The notes beneath the pieces were generated by a model that was not told the origin of the DNA, searched no databases, and saw only the letters and a list, made by a program, of their open reading frames with translations. Below, piece after piece: positions 19,537 to 27,862 of a stretch of DNA of 64,000 bases. Made by a program: the position numbers and the translations under genes. This DNA comes from an uncultured Candidatus Thioglobus sp. (GTDB taxonomy: Bacteria > Pseudomonadota > Gammaproteobacteria > PS1 > Pseudothioglobaceae): NCBI GenBank assembly GCA_905182815.1, contig CAJJCX010000004.1, positions 186,001 to 250,000 of the forward strand, in the 5' to 3' direction. Positions within the stretch are counted from its first letter, which is position 1; each line of letters starts with the position of its first letter.

Positions 19537-20739
19537 ATGACTTCAAAAGTATTTTCAAGGCCCTTCACTCAACAAGAACCTATTAGTCAAGAGGCGATTG
19601 ATGCCGCTGTGGAGGTTCTGAAGTCGGGAAGGCTTCATCGATACAACTCAATTGGTGAAGAGTTTTCTGAGGCATCACTATTAGAGCAAGACTTCGCTAA
19701 TTTTCAAGGAAGTCGTTACTGTCTTGCCTGCGCATCTGGTGGCTATGCAATGAGCGTCTCTCTTAAGGCTGCGGGACTTAAGGCTGGTGAAAAAGTTTTG
19801 ACTAATATGTATACCCTTGCGCCAGTTCCAGGCTCAATTTCTAATGCAGGTGGTGAACCTATTTTCATAGAAATCAATGAAAATCTTGTTCTTGATTTAG
19901 AGGACCTTTCAAGGAAAGCCATATCAAGTAAGGCTCGCTTTTTACTCATATCTCATATGAGGGGGCATCTAGTTGATATGAATAAATTGATGCAAATTGT
20001 TGAAGATAATGGCTTGATTTTAATTGAAGATTGTGCCCATACAATGGGGGCCAAATGGGGTGATAAAAGGAGTGGTAATTTTGGACTTGCTGGCTGTTTT
20101 AGTACCCAAACTTATAAGCATTTAAATTCAGGTGAAGGGGGATTACTGACTTCGAATGATGCAGAATTCATGGCGCGTGCTATTATTCTTTCAGGGTCTT
20201 ATATGCTCTATGAAAGGCATGGTGCTGCACCTGATAAAGAAGTATTTGCAGATATTCGCTTGCAGACTCCAAACTATTCAGGCCGTATGGATAATCTAAG
20301 GGCTGCTATTCTTAGGCCACAATTAAAATCTCTTGAAAAAAATATTAAGCGCTGGAATGAGCGTTACCAGTTAGTTGAGAGAAGCCTCAAAAAGATCAAA
20401 GGAGTTGAACTTCCTGAGCGCCCTATTGAGGAGAGCTATGTGGGGAGCTCAATTCAGTTTAGGCTGCCTGGCATCTCGAAGGCCGATGCCGCCAGATTCC
20501 TGGTAATTAATAAGGAGCGTGGGGTTGAGATAAAATGGTTTGGCAGCGATAATCCAAACGGATTTACAAGTAATCATAAGAGTTGGAAATATGTGAAACA
20601 ACAGAGTCTAGAGCGCTCTGATGAGATCCTTTCTGGCCTTTTTGATCTCCGATTGCCACTCACATTTTCACTGGAAGATTGCTCACTTCTCTCAGAGATT
20701 ATTGGTGATTGTGCGGAAGCCTTTGTATCAAAAAAATAA
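19537..20739 (+). CDS. DegT/DnrJ/EryC1-family aminotransferase
   Basis: About 400-aa PLP-dependent aminotransferase of the DegT/DnrJ/EryC1 type, normally acting on nucleotide-linked keto-sugars or similar carbonyls. Seen are ASGGYAMSVSLKAAGLKAGEKVL near the PLP phosphate, IEDCAHTMGAKWG with the Asp that contacts the pyridine nitrogen, and FSTQTYKHLNSGEGG with the PLP Lys. The ATG at 19537 fits the family start (VFSRPFTQQEPISQ); an upstream TTG at 19498 would add a hydrophobic leader. No sugar-nucleotide genes are adjacent, so the substrate is open. Confidence 0.8.
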   Translation: MTSKVFSRPFTQQEPISQEAIDAAVEVLKSGRLHRYNSIGEEFSEASLLEQDFANFQGSRYCLACASGGYAMSVSLKAAGLKAGEKVLTNMYTLAPVPGSISNAGGEPIFIEINENLVLDLEDLSRKAISSKARFLLISHMRGHLVDMNKLMQIVEDNGLILIEDCAHTMGAKWGDKRSGNFGLAGCFSTQTYKHLNSGEGGLLTSNDAEFMARAIILSGSYMLYERHGAAPDKEVFADIRLQTPNYSGRMDNLRAAILRPQLKSLEKNIKRWNERYQLVERSLKKIKGVELPERPIEESYVGSSIQFRLPGISKADAARFLVINKERGVEIKWFGSDNPNGFTSNHKSWKYVKQQSLERSDEILSGLFDLRLPLTFSLEDCSLLSEIIGDCAEAFVSKK

Positions 20740-20757
20740 GATATAGATATTAAAGGA

Positions 20758-22023
20758 TCAAGCTTTACTCTTAGTTTGAGCCATATGATTCCCAGCGATC
20801 CATCCTGAAGTCCACGCACTTTGAAAGTTAAAGCCACCAGTTATGCCATCAATATCCATAACTTCTCCAGAAAAATAAAGACCAGGACAGATTTTACTTT
20901 CCATGGTTTTAAAGTTAATTTCTTTTAGGTTTATCCCGCCACACTCAACAAACTCTTCTTTAAAGCGGCTTTTTCCAAGAACATTGAGCTCACAGTTAAA
21001 TAAATTATTCAGAATAAGATTTAATTCTTTCTTGCTGATTTCTGACCAGTTTTTTTCTTTTGAAATGCCACACTTAATCAGAAGTTGAAGCCAAAACCGC
21101 TTCGTTAAATCATTTGGGTAAGCGTTACCTACTGAAGTCTTTGTATTATTACTCTTAATAGTGCTAAGGAGTTTTTCAGCATCATTTTGATGGCCAATAC
21201 CGAGCCAGTTGACAATTAGCTTTGCCTTGTAGTTGGTATGCATCATTTCACGGGCGGCCCATGCTGAAAGTTTTAGCAGGGCAGGACCGCTAAGGCCCCA
21301 GTGAGTAATTAAAAGTGGGCCACTTTGCTCAAAAGGTTTTGCGCCATCAATTTTAAGAGATAAAGAGGCTTGAGGAAAGGAGGTTCCTGATAAGTCTTTG
21401 AGGATCTCATCTTCAATCTTAAAAGTAAAAAGTGAAGGCGCAATTTCTGTAGTTGAATGACCAAGATTTTGAGCTAGTCGGTAACCACCTGGCATGCTGC
21501 CAGTTGCAATTAATACTGAATCAGCAATGAAAGACTCGTCCTCATTGATGAATAAGGATATTTTTCCATTGTCTAGTTTTTTCAGACTTTTGACATTCAT
21601 CTTATTTAATAGTTTAATTCCATGTTTGTTGGCTTCTTGCATAAAGCAGTCAATAATAGTTTCAGAGTTATCTGTGACTGGAAACATACGGCCATCAGAT
21701 TCATACTTAAGTTCAACACCTCTTTTTTCAAACCAATCAACTGTATCCGATGCTTGAAAATTTTGGAAAGGTGAGAGTAGCTCTTTACGACCACGTGGAT
21801 AGTTTAAACAAAAATCGTTAACCTCAAATATATGGTGAGTCACATTGCAACGGCCACCTCCAGAAATTCGAACTTTTTTTAGAAGTTTGGAGGAGCCTTC
21901 AAATACATGAATGTCAACATTAATTTTTTCTGCTTTCGCAACTTCTGCGCATCGAAGCGAAGCAAAAATTCCGCTTGCGCCGCCACCAATGATTGCAATA
22001 CTTTGTTTTTTGACTATCTTCAT
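20758..22023 (-). CDS. HI0933/YhiN-family flavoprotein
   Basis: 421-aa NAD(P)/FAD-dependent oxidoreductase of the HI0933 (YhiN) family. The N-terminal IAIIGGGASGIFASLR binds FAD, and VRISGGGRCNVTHH is the family hallmark. The C-terminus GEVMDIDGITGGFNFQSAWTSGWIAGNH is the second FAD contact. The reaction of this widespread family is not established to my knowledge. It is convergent with the DegT-type gene, 18 bases apart. Confidence 0.85.
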   Translation of the reverse strand: MKIVKKQSIAIIGGGASGIFASLRCAEVAKAEKINVDIHVFEGSSKLLKKVRISGGGRCNVTHHIFEVNDFCLNYPRGRKELLSPFQNFQASDTVDWFEKRGVELKYESDGRMFPVTDNSETIIDCFMQEANKHGIKLLNKMNVKSLKKLDNGKISLFINEDESFIADSVLIATGSMPGGYRLAQNLGHSTTEIAPSLFTFKIEDEILKDLSGTSFPQASLSLKIDGAKPFEQSGPLLITHWGLSGPALLKLSAWAAREMMHTNYKAKLIVNWLGIGHQNDAEKLLSTIKSNNTKTSVGNAYPNDLTKRFWLQLLIKCGISKEKNWSEISKKELNLILNNLFNCELNVLGKSRFKEEFVECGGINLKEINFKTMESKICPGLYFSGEVMDIDGITGGFNFQSAWTSGWIAGNHMAQTKSKA

Positions 22024-22211
22024 CAGTGATGCATTAAATCTTTAGAGGTTATATAAATTTATTGTTATATTTTAGACAACATAAAAGATAACTACTGGAT
22101 AACTCTCTAGTACATCAAAAGAAGTTTGAATTTCCCTAGTATCATAAATATTTATCAAAAAAAACTCCCAATCTTCACCTGCTCTTTATATTCATTATTT
22201 ATAATTAAATT

Positions 22212-22805
22212 ATGAAAAAACTACTACTTCTAATGTTGTTAACTTTTACAACAATAGCCTCTGCTAATGAGGAGGTCCTTAGCTTTCCATTCACTCCAGA
22301 CAACGTAAACGACTGGAGATATTTTAGTGACCAAGTAATGGGAGGAGTCTCCGAGGGTCAGGTCTCACTTGAGCAAGATGCAGACAAGGTTTTTATAAGG
22401 CTCTCTGGGAATGTTCGCACTGATAACAATGGTGGCTTTATTCAATTACGTACCACAACATCACTGTCCAATAAACCATTGATGTTCAAACTACTTCATA
22501 ATTCAAATAAAGAAGGAAAAAAACTTAAAGGCATCCGTCTAAAAGTTAAAGGTAATGGAGAAAAATATCATATTTTTATTCAGACTACTATCTTTTATAG
22601 GCTTCCTACTAGCTATAAAATTGCTACATTTGATACAAGCCCAAACTGGGAAACAGTTGAAATACCTTTTAATAAATTTAAGAAGCTCAAAGATAATATA
22701 GACTCAAACATAAGTGCTAAAGATATAAAGACCTTTGGTATTGTGGCTTATGGCCGTGATTTCAAATCTGATTTATCAGTTTCATCAGTTGAGTTTTATT
22801 ATTAA
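22212..22805 (+). CDS. CIA30-domain protein, copy 1
   Basis: 197-aa exported protein. Signal peptide MKKLLLLMLLTFTTIASA, then a single CIA30-type jelly-roll domain: NDWRYFSDQVMGGVSEG, GGFIQLRT, GIRLKVKGNGEKYHIFIQT, and an invariant-looking end, FGIVAYGRDFKSDLSVSSVEFYY. CIA30 proteins are named after a mitochondrial complex I assembly factor; the bacterial ones have no firm role. A paralogue with the same ending lies at 29144-29731, so the two copies bracket an accessory region. Confidence 0.8.
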   Translation: MKKLLLLMLLTFTTIASANEEVLSFPFTPDNVNDWRYFSDQVMGGVSEGQVSLEQDADKVFIRLSGNVRTDNNGGFIQLRTTTSLSNKPLMFKLLHNSNKEGKKLKGIRLKVKGNGEKYHIFIQTTIFYRLPTSYKIATFDTSPNWETVEIPFNKFKKLKDNIDSNISAKDIKTFGIVAYGRDFKSDLSVSSVEFYY

Positions 22806-22849
22806 TATATGCTTGTTAGGCCAAATGCAATAGTCCATTTACCGGCAGT

Positions 22850-23971
22850 TTATTTTTCCTTTAGTTTATTATCTCTGTCCAATTCTAGTTTTGTAATAGC
22901 CTTGTCAATTAAGTCAGATTCTGCTGAAAAAGGATTCTTTTCAGCATAGTTCGTTGTTTCAGTGTTCTCGTTATATTGTTTTCTTAAAGGCTTTGGAGAG
23001 CTATATTCAATATACTTTTCAATACTAGTAAAGTGGTGTTTTGACGGAATAAGGTCAGCGTTTAAAAGTTCATTAGCAAGGTAGTGAAGCGAGGATTCTG
23101 ACATGCCATCTTCTCGCTCCCACATATATTCAAACTTACCTTTAATATATCCAATGTTTATTAACTCTTGATAAAGTTTAAGTGCAAAATCCTCTCCCCA
23201 AGGGCTGTCGCTAATGTTTCTAATCTTGAATACTCTTTCCATTAGATATCCATATTCATATGCCCATTTAAGAAATTTCTCCGAGCGTATAAAGTCTGAA
23301 AAGTTTGAAGGCTGACCTCTTGTTGCTAATCTTTCAAGCAAAACATATTCCTCCTTCTGTCTGAGACGCCATTCGATATGTCCAAAACCATTATTGGCAT
23401 ATATTCTGGTGTTGATAGTAAGGTTGTTACCTTTGTAGTCTTGATATTTGATATCTTTTATTTCAAATAACCTCTCTCCAAAACTAAACTTTTCAAATCC
23501 TGTCTTACCAATAATAGATGGACTCAGTCCTAGAATGGCTAATAGACATTCATTAATTGTCGTGTCGGTCAGTTCTTCAATTCTGCGAATATCAAACCTC
23601 TCACTTTCTAGTTTGGCTATTCTGAACTTCCATCTCTCGTGGTACTGATACCATTTCTTCCAGATATTTAGATATGATTTATCCAGTTCATAGGCCGCCC
23701 AATCATCAGAATTAGTTACACCTTTTGGGTTACAAAAACATCTGTACTCTGGCACTTCTAGCCAACCATTCTTAATATAGATATCTCTCCACTCTGCATA
23801 AGAAAGATTGCCATCTTTAATCTCACCAAACGCCCTGTTCTTAAACATACCAAACCAATAATCCACAGTATGTTTAACTGTCTCTAGTTCGTTTTTTAGT
23901 TCTACTATTGTGCTGTGAGTGATTGCCTTAGAAGTGATGAATCTCATCTCCTTGTTATATTTTTTAATCAT
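22850..23971 (-). CDS. hypothetical protein, 373 aa
   Basis: No family recognised. It is soluble-looking and rich in Trp, Tyr and charged residues. An early segment YAEWRDIYIKNGWLEVPEYRCFCNP has two Cys close together, and a long charged stretch follows (SYLNIWKKWYQYHERWKFRIAKLE). The middle part, GFGHIEWRLRQKEEYVLLERLATRG, could be strand-rich. Its ATG overlaps the stop of a 36-codon frame carrying a CoiA-like zinc ribbon, so the two may be translationally coupled or be parts of one ancestral gene. Narrow distribution is suspected. Confidence 0.6.
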   Translation of the reverse strand: MIKKYNKEMRFITSKAITHSTIVELKNELETVKHTVDYWFGMFKNRAFGEIKDGNLSYAEWRDIYIKNGWLEVPEYRCFCNPKGVTNSDDWAAYELDKSYLNIWKKWYQYHERWKFRIAKLESERFDIRRIEELTDTTINECLLAILGLSPSIIGKTGFEKFSFGERLFEIKDIKYQDYKGNNLTINTRIYANNGFGHIEWRLRQKEEYVLLERLATRGQPSNFSDFIRSEKFLKWAYEYGYLMERVFKIRNISDSPWGEDFALKLYQELINIGYIKGKFEYMWEREDGMSESSLHYLANELLNADLIPSKHHFTSIEKYIEYSSPKPLRKQYNENTETTNYAEKNPFSAESDLIDKAITKLELDRDNKLKEK

Positions 23972-24078
23972 TTCATCTCACTCCATTTTGCAATTAGTTC
24001 AGAGCCACAATAAGAGCAGAAACCTTTGACTCCTTTAGTTGCTTCAATACGTTCATTATTTAAAAGTGCAAATCTCAT
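23968..24078 (-). CDS. CoiA-like zinc-ribbon fragment, 36 aa
   Basis: A short frame, MRFALLNNERIEATKG, then a GFCSYCGSELIAKW segment, that closely resembles the N-terminal zinc ribbon of CoiA-like competence/nuclease proteins (Ala-Leu-Val-x-n-Arg-x-Glu-Ala followed by C-x2-C-G). Full-length members continue with a His-Trp-Ala-His segment and a nuclease-like domain, which is absent here. The stop overlaps the start of the 373-aa unknown gene (ATGA). It starts only 8 bases from the left copy of the 148-bp repeat. Either a real small coupled protein or a truncated gene. Confidence 0.5.
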   Translation of the reverse strand: MRFALLNNERIEATKGVKGFCSYCGSELIAKWSEMK

Positions 24079-24085
24079 ATTAGAA

Positions 24086-24233
24086 TTATATTACACAAAA
24101 TAATCTTTAGAATATTGACTCTATTTTTATGCACTATAAAAAAATAAAGCCCATGGCTAGAGTTTGATACAATTGTCAGCTTTTATTCAGCTTTACTGGC
24201 TTTACTTTTTTTGGTAACTTAATACTTATGTCT
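24086..24233. repeat. 148-bp perfect direct repeat, left copy
   Basis: Identical over 148 bases to 26731-26878, in the same orientation and 2645 bases away; the first base outside on each side differs. The copy covers the intergenic region after the aldo/keto reductase and the last 18 codons plus stop of that gene. Together the copies flank the aldo/keto reductase-aconitase X block. No transposase or terminal inverted repeat is seen. Confidence 0.95.
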
Positions 24234-24937
24234 CCCATTAAACCATGGACTATCGAGTGTTGTGAAATATAATCCTCTTCAAATAACATTTCCTTTTTAA
24301 ACATACTGAGAGTAATAAACGAATCACTAAAATTATCCGCCTTAGTTAAATATCGATGCAGTCCAAGTCCGTATAACCTAATAAGGCCTTCATTTTGAAG
24401 TTTGATAAATATATTTTCAATCTCTTCAATATTTATATATTGTTCAGGCTCATGAAGAAAAAAAATATCTAAATAGTTTCGCTGAAGGTTTTTTAAAGAT
24501 TTATATAAGGAGGCTCTTATTTCTTCTTCACGTAAAACAACTTCAGGTATTTCAGATTGAAAATCTCTTTCAAAAATTAAAAGGTTTGAATCAAAGCGTT
24601 GTTGTAATTTAGCGTTTAGGTAATTTTCTGCAAACTTAAAATTATTTTTCATTATCAGCTTAAATTCTCTTTTAAGAAAATCTTTATTTTTTTTAAATAG
24701 TGATAAATTTAAGGCACTTAAGCCTACTTTTGATGAAATTATTACAGGGTGATTACCCTTTAAAATTTGACCAAGTAATTTTTCAGAATCCCCATAGCGA
24801 GGTGCAGTATCAAAATAATTGATGTTCTTATCTAAAGCAGCACTAATAATTTTGTACGACCGTTTTTTTTCAAATCCCCCATAAATCTTATGACATCCAA
24901 TTCCAAGTTTTGGAATAGTATTTTTATCAAAAATCAT
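24176..24937 (-). CDS. aldo/keto reductase, probably C-terminally shortened
   Basis: 253-aa aldo/keto reductase. The N-terminal LGIGCHKIYGGFE, the catalytic Asp and Tyr region FDTAPRYGDSEKLLG, the catalytic Lys in VIISSKVGL and a later DIFFLHEPEQYINIEEIE are typical. The usual family length is above 300 residues, and the C-terminal cofactor-binding strands are missing. The last 18 residues (lysine-rich, ending KLNKS) are encoded inside the 148-bp repeat, so the natural end was probably lost when the repeat junction formed. It follows aconitase X with a 1-base gap. Substrate unknown. Confidence 0.65.
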   Translation of the reverse strand: MIFDKNTIPKLGIGCHKIYGGFEKKRSYKIISAALDKNINYFDTAPRYGDSEKLLGQILKGNHPVIISSKVGLSALNLSLFKKNKDFLKREFKLIMKNNFKFAENYLNAKLQQRFDSNLLIFERDFQSEIPEVVLREEEIRASLYKSLKNLQRNYLDIFFLHEPEQYINIEEIENIFIKLQNEGLIRLYGLGLHRYLTKADNFSDSFITLSMFKKEMLFEEDYISQHSIVHGLMGDISIKLPKKVKPVKLNKS

Positions 24938-24938
24938 T

Positions 24939-26645
24939 TTAAGTGTTAAAATTTAACCAATTCGGTAACTCATCATTAACAAAACCACTTAAAGCAGCCA
25001 TTGCACAGTCGCTCAAGCTACCAAACCGTATATTTCGCCCTGTCAAACTCTCACCATAGTGAGCATATTTACCAGAATTAGTTATTAATGATTGTGTCTT
25101 TGATGGAAAAACTGGTTCAGTTATTGAGCACCAACAAATATCAGGGACAACTTGAACGCCTAATTTGGAAAGTTGATTTAAATTCCCGTGATCTCTTAAT
25201 TTTCCAAGAGTTTCTCGCCCAACAGTCAAAATAGTTGGAACAATAACAGTTTGATTTTTTTCCAATAACAATTTCAAAAACTTCATGCACTCGGCATTAG
25301 ATGCGTGAGGACTCCCAATGGCAACTAAATCTATCTTGTTATTTCCAGTATTGAAATTTTGCCACAAATTTAACAAATCATTAGGCATTATAGTTTTAGA
25401 AATAGCATCTTGAGTGCTTGGCAATTCACCTTCTGGCGTATGCCCTTTAATATGCAGCATTGGAGATGCAGATGTTGTACCAAATGCTGCACATAAAGCT
25501 TTTAAATCATCATTACTCAGTGAAATATCTTCAAGGCCAATTAATACTGGAATTCCATTTGGTGATTTATAGCCAGCCAACCAACCTATCATTGGCCAAA
25601 TAGATTCATCAAATTTTAAAGGTAATGATATTCTAATTTCACAGTTAGGCTTTCGATTCTCTTCTAAATAAACACCAGTATTCGGAGTACGCCCAGTCAT
25701 TGCTATGAATAAATCTAAATAATCTGGATGCTTTTGAGTGCGAGCTCCAATTACAGAATTTGCATAAATAACTGCATTTGACTCAGACCATCCGATAACT
25801 TCGTCTCTAATTGGTTTCTCACTTAAAAGATAAGGTGCACATGTAAATGTAGGATGGGCGCCCATTTTGACATATGCATCAGCAAGCCGGCTAGCTTTAT
25901 TACCCAGTTCAGGAACTACACCTTGTGATTTCCAATTTTCCCTATCTACTGAGATTGCATTAATTGTAGTTGGAATAATAACACTCGCACCCATATCCAG
26001 CATTTTTTCTGCAAAATTGAGATTAGCATCATGCGCTAAAATACAACCATCAATATGACCTCTAGAAACATCGATCAATTTATCTGCATTTTGAGAAGCA
26101 GCCATCAAACATAATATTTCCATTGCAATTTTTGTGGCTTTACCATGATTGCCAGCCAACATTTCTTTATCTGAATTATTCAAGTAAATGTTACTTAAAT
26201 CAGGCTGAAATAAATTAATTAAAGTACTTGAGAAATATAATTTGAGATGATTAATTTTTGCAGATTTCTGTACAGATAATAAATTGTAAATTTTCGGCTT
26301 CAGACGTAATATGGCAATTTTTTTGTTAAACAGTCTTTCAGCAATCATTGCCCCAAGAGTTAAAATATCTTCAGTTTCTCTAAATATTAGTGCAGCTGGT
26401 GCATTTCCATTTTGCGCAAGCTGCAGCAATACCCCACTTCCACTGCATGAGCCTCGAGAAGTTGGCATTAGTACAATTTTTCCAGAAAGCTGCTCTCCAC
26501 AATTAGGATGATGAATATCAATAATTACTCCTGTATCAGGATCAACACCCCCCCAGAAACTCACCCCTTCATTACAAACTACAACATCACCTTCCACATT
26601 ATTTTGTACAAATATAATGGCTTCATTATTGGAAAGTTGCCCCAT
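24939..26645 (-). CDS. aconitase X (fused small and large domains)
   Basis: 568-aa protein of the AcnX family. The first ~135 residues match the swivelling small domain (VVCNEGVSFWGGVDPDTGVIIDIHHPNCGEQLSGKIVLMPTSRGSCSGSG). The rest is the DUF521-type catalytic domain, with DAYVKMGAHPTFTCAPYL and FGTTSASPMLHIKGHTPE. Single-chain bacterial AcnX enzymes have been characterised as cis-3-hydroxy-L-proline dehydratases; archaeal ones act on phosphomevalonate. The first is more likely here, though no proline racemase or reductase gene is adjacent. The gene lies between the two copies of the 148-bp repeat. Confidence 0.8.
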   Translation of the reverse strand: MGQLSNNEAIIFVQNNVEGDVVVCNEGVSFWGGVDPDTGVIIDIHHPNCGEQLSGKIVLMPTSRGSCSGSGVLLQLAQNGNAPAALIFRETEDILTLGAMIAERLFNKKIAILRLKPKIYNLLSVQKSAKINHLKLYFSSTLINLFQPDLSNIYLNNSDKEMLAGNHGKATKIAMEILCLMAASQNADKLIDVSRGHIDGCILAHDANLNFAEKMLDMGASVIIPTTINAISVDRENWKSQGVVPELGNKASRLADAYVKMGAHPTFTCAPYLLSEKPIRDEVIGWSESNAVIYANSVIGARTQKHPDYLDLFIAMTGRTPNTGVYLEENRKPNCEIRISLPLKFDESIWPMIGWLAGYKSPNGIPVLIGLEDISLSNDDLKALCAAFGTTSASPMLHIKGHTPEGELPSTQDAISKTIMPNDLLNLWQNFNTGNNKIDLVAIGSPHASNAECMKFLKLLLEKNQTVIVPTILTVGRETLGKLRDHGNLNQLSKLGVQVVPDICWCSITEPVFPSKTQSLITNSGKYAHYGESLTGRNIRFGSLSDCAMAALSGFVNDELPNWLNFNT

Positions 26646-26872
26646 AGATAAATTCCTCTAAGTAATAAACAAAATTTGATATTTAGTGCCATAGCATTTT
26701 GTAAAATTGAAGTAATAAACTCACTTTCAGTTATATTACACAAAATAATCTTTAGAATATTGACTCTATTTTTATGCACTATAAAAAAATAAAGCCCATG
26801 GCTAGAGTTTGATACAATTGTCAGCTTTTATTCAGCTTTACTGGCTTTACTTTTTTTGGTAACTTAATACTT
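26646..26872. promoter_or_regulatory. divergent region, aconitase X / kinase gene
   Basis: 227 bases between divergent genes. The right two-thirds (from 26731) is the second copy of the 148-bp repeat, which carries a remnant of the aldo/keto reductase 3' end in antisense. Promoters for aconitase X should lie in the unique left part, 26646-26730; I cannot place boxes with confidence. Confidence 0.35.
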
Positions 26873-26878
26873 ATGTCT
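26731..26878. repeat. 148-bp perfect direct repeat, right copy
   Basis: Identical to 24086-24233. This copy supplies the whole leader and the first two codons (ATG TCT) of the kinase gene at 26873. The kinase N-terminus looks natural, so this is probably the original context of the repeat, and the left copy arose by duplication or recombination. Confidence 0.95.
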
Positions 26879-27859
26879 GTTATATCCTCCCCCCCATCAA
26901 GATTTAGCCCGTCTGAAGCCCACCAAATAGCAAAAACTTTATACGGTTTTGAAGTCTCAGTTAAAGTCTTGGATAGTGAGCGAGATCAGAATTTTTATTT
27001 GAAACGTGAAGATGGCAAGGAATTTGTATTAAAGATTTCAAATCCGGCGGAGGATATTGAGCTCATTAAGTTACAGGTCGCTAGTTTGAAGCATATCGCC
27101 AACTTTGATTCCTCCATACAAGTACCAAGTACGATTCAGACTGTAGGTGGTGAATTTATTAGTCAGCATAATGGCTGTTTTATTCGCTTACAATCTTTTT
27201 TAGCAGGACACTTTATAAAGGACATTGAGAGTCCTGAGTCTTTCTTATTGGAAGAATTTGGCGCATTTATGGGTAAGTTGGACGTTGCTTTTCGAGAGTT
27301 TGATTATCCAGATTTAAAGCGTAAATGGATATGGGATGTTAGAAATATTGACTTTTTGAAAAGTCATTTAGACTATATTGAGAGTGAGTCTGATAAAGCT
27401 GTAGTGCGTCATTTTATTGCAAATTATCAGTTAAACATTGTGCCGAATGAAAAATATTTACGCACCCAGTATATTCATAATGATGGCAATGATCACAATG
27501 TACTTCTAAATGACAATGGCCACATATCTGGCGTTATTGATTTTGGTGATATGGCGCATACTTTTTTAGCAAGCGAATTAGCGGTTGCCATCACTTATCT
27601 TATTCTAGAAGAAGCAGAGCCTGAGACGAAGATCAAGTCAGTTGTGCAGGGATTTCAATCAGTTTATCCATTAAGAGACGAAGAAATTGAGTCACTCATT
27701 CATCTTGTTTGTGTACGCGCGTGTTTTACTGTGGTAACAGCGAACTACCGAAAAAAACTATTTCCTGAAAACAAGTATATTTCTGTTACTGAGCCATACG
27801 CATGGACATTTTTGAAAAATTTTGCTGACAAAGAATTAAGTAATTTTAAAATATATTAA
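26873..27859 (+). CDS. aminoglycoside-phosphotransferase-fold kinase, hydroxylysine-kinase-like
   Basis: 328-aa APH-fold small-molecule kinase. The N-terminus with LDSERDQNFYLKREDGKEFVLKISNPAED supplies the nucleotide loop and catalytic-core Lys. YIHNDGNDHNVLLND is the HxDxxxxN catalytic loop, and GVIDFGDM the metal-binding DFG-like motif. The SERDQNF start and overall pattern resemble hydroxylysine kinase (AGPHD1/HYKK). The next gene, 3 bases on, is an AGXT2L-type phospho-lyase, the exact partner in 5-hydroxylysine breakdown. Homoserine-type or ethanolamine-related substrates are alternatives. Confidence 0.65.
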   Translation: MSVISSPPSRFSPSEAHQIAKTLYGFEVSVKVLDSERDQNFYLKREDGKEFVLKISNPAEDIELIKLQVASLKHIANFDSSIQVPSTIQTVGGEFISQHNGCFIRLQSFLAGHFIKDIESPESFLLEEFGAFMGKLDVAFREFDYPDLKRKWIWDVRNIDFLKSHLDYIESESDKAVVRHFIANYQLNIVPNEKYLRTQYIHNDGNDHNVLLNDNGHISGVIDFGDMAHTFLASELAVAITYLILEEAEPETKIKSVVQGFQSVYPLRDEEIESLIHLVCVRACFTVVTANYRKKLFPENKYISVTEPYAWTFLKNFADKELSNFKIY

Positions 27860-27862
27860 AAA

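Noticed and set aside
24086-26878. Insertion sequence or transposon
   Set aside because: No transposase, no terminal inverted repeats, and 148 bp is far too long for a target-site duplication.
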